A stretch of DNA of 64,000 nt from NCBI GenBank assembly GCA_009779195.1, contig WRET01000004.1, positions 25,468 to 89,467 of the forward strand. The letters run 5' to 3'. Of this stretch, positions 63,396-64,000 are shown one piece after another. How positions within the stretch are numbered: position 1 is the stretch's first letter; the number at the start of each line of letters is the position of its first letter. The notes under the pieces are model-generated. The model was not told the DNA's origin. It saw only the letters and a program-made list of their open reading frames with translations, and did not search any database. Position numbers and translations under genes: made by a program. Source of the DNA: Micrococcales bacterium (GTDB lineage Bacteria > Actinomycetota > Actinomycetes > Actinomycetales > Cellulomonadaceae).

Positions 63396-64000
63396 GTGCG
63401 GCCAGGGGGAAGGTTCCCACACGACCAGGCGGAGATCGTCTTTTCTGACGCGTTCGTCGACCAGCTCGAAGACCTCAGCTCTGTCGAACGCGAACAGGTG
63501 CTGGTCGCCGTTGTCGCCCTGTGCGCCGACCCGGGCGGAAAGCATACGCTCAGCGCCCGGCGCGGCAGCCGTGCTCTGGTCGGCTGCAACACTGTGGCGG
63601 TCCTGGGTGGCACCCATCGTGTCGTCTACCACGTGGACGAACCTGGCGCGTCGGTCCTCGTGCTCTGCATAGGTCCGCGCCGCGGGTCCGAGGTGTACGA
63701 CATCGCCACCGCTCTGGCCGCGACTGTCCTCACTGACGCCGAGGCCGCACAGATGTGGGTCGCGCTGGCGGTGCTCGACGTCCTGCCCGAGGCCGTCGGC
63801 ATGGACGGCTGGGACTACCGCCCACCACCGGCACCCGACGGGATGCGCAAGACAGCCGTCGCCGCTGGTCTGCTGCCGGCCGACCTCGTCGACCTGCTGT
63901 CGGCCGACGAGGTCGCTGCCGCCATGGCACAAGGCTGGGGACCTGACGGCCCCGATCCCGGGCTCGCCCTGGCTGCGGCCCTGCGCCGCGCCCGCGCCAA
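63396..64000 (+). CDS. RelE/ParE-like toxin with long C-terminal extension, 3' truncated by window edge
   Basis: GTG 63396 (not in the ORF track): FSDAFVDQLEDLSSVEREQVLVAVVALCADPGGKHTLSARRGSRALVGCNTVAVLGGTHRVVYHVDEPGASVLVLCIGPRRGSEVYDIA...; immediately downstream of antitoxin. Confidence 0.68.
   Translation, partial: MRPGGRFPHDQAEIVFSDAFVDQLEDLSSVEREQVLVAVVALCADPGGKHTLSARRGSRALVGCNTVAVLGGTHRVVYHVDEPGASVLVLCIGPRRGSEVYDIATALAATVLTDAEAAQMWVALAVLDVLPEAVGMDGWDYRPPPAPDGMRKTAVAAGLLPADLVDLLSADEVAAAMAQGWGPDGPDPGLALAAALRRARA

Noticed and set aside
1-64000. tRNA, rRNA, tmRNA or riboswitch genes
   Set aside because: None recognised by eye in intergenic regions; tRNAscan-SE and Infernal/Rfam runs would be needed to exclude small RNAs.

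Overview
This 64 kb window is high-GC, gene-dense actinobacterial chromosome. The combination of mycothiol (Mca), menaquinone and flagellar genes with bS22/AURKAIP1 suggests a motile, Cellulomonas-like member of the Micrococcales (inference). About 50 genes can be supported on both strands; no tRNA, rRNA or CRISPR was recognised. Main blocks: (1) LOG-family 3' end, PIG-V-like glycosyltransferase, EAL/HDOD protein, CspA, DUF3027 and a sacsin-like ATPase. (2) A candidate conflict/defence locus at about 8.8-15.7 kb: a 1.6 kaa caspase-like/STAND NTPase/double WD40 protein, divergent from a protein with a PDDEXK/NucS-like N-terminus and a RAMA-like C-terminus, plus a small acidic ORF. (3) Housekeeping genes (AI-2E transporter, greA, mca, nitrilase, DUF501, rhomboid, PPIase). 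(4) A signalling/flagellar block: tandem GGDEF proteins, SpoIIE-HATPase-STAS, FliA-like sigma, flgN-flgK-flgL-fliW and an HDOD protein. (5) DUF4143 ATPase, TrkA/TrkH, a 158-bp MITE-like element, bS22, two more degenerate EAL/HDOD paralogs, and menA/menE. (6) An accessory block (about 49.3-60.2 kb) between menE and menB with duplicated lipoproteins, duplicated upstream regions, duplicated metallophosphoesterases and a TacAT-like TA module. (7) A penicillin-binding-protein-like lipoprotein whose three catalytic motifs are all altered, and a Phd/RelE-like TA module preceded by a decayed copy of its own toxin 3' region. Most interesting items: the caspase/NTPase/WD40 + RAMA locus, the PBP pseudoenzyme, the MITE with TIRs and TSD, a perfect 26-bp palindrome inside the sacsin-like gene, and the duplicated promoter/lipoprotein modules.
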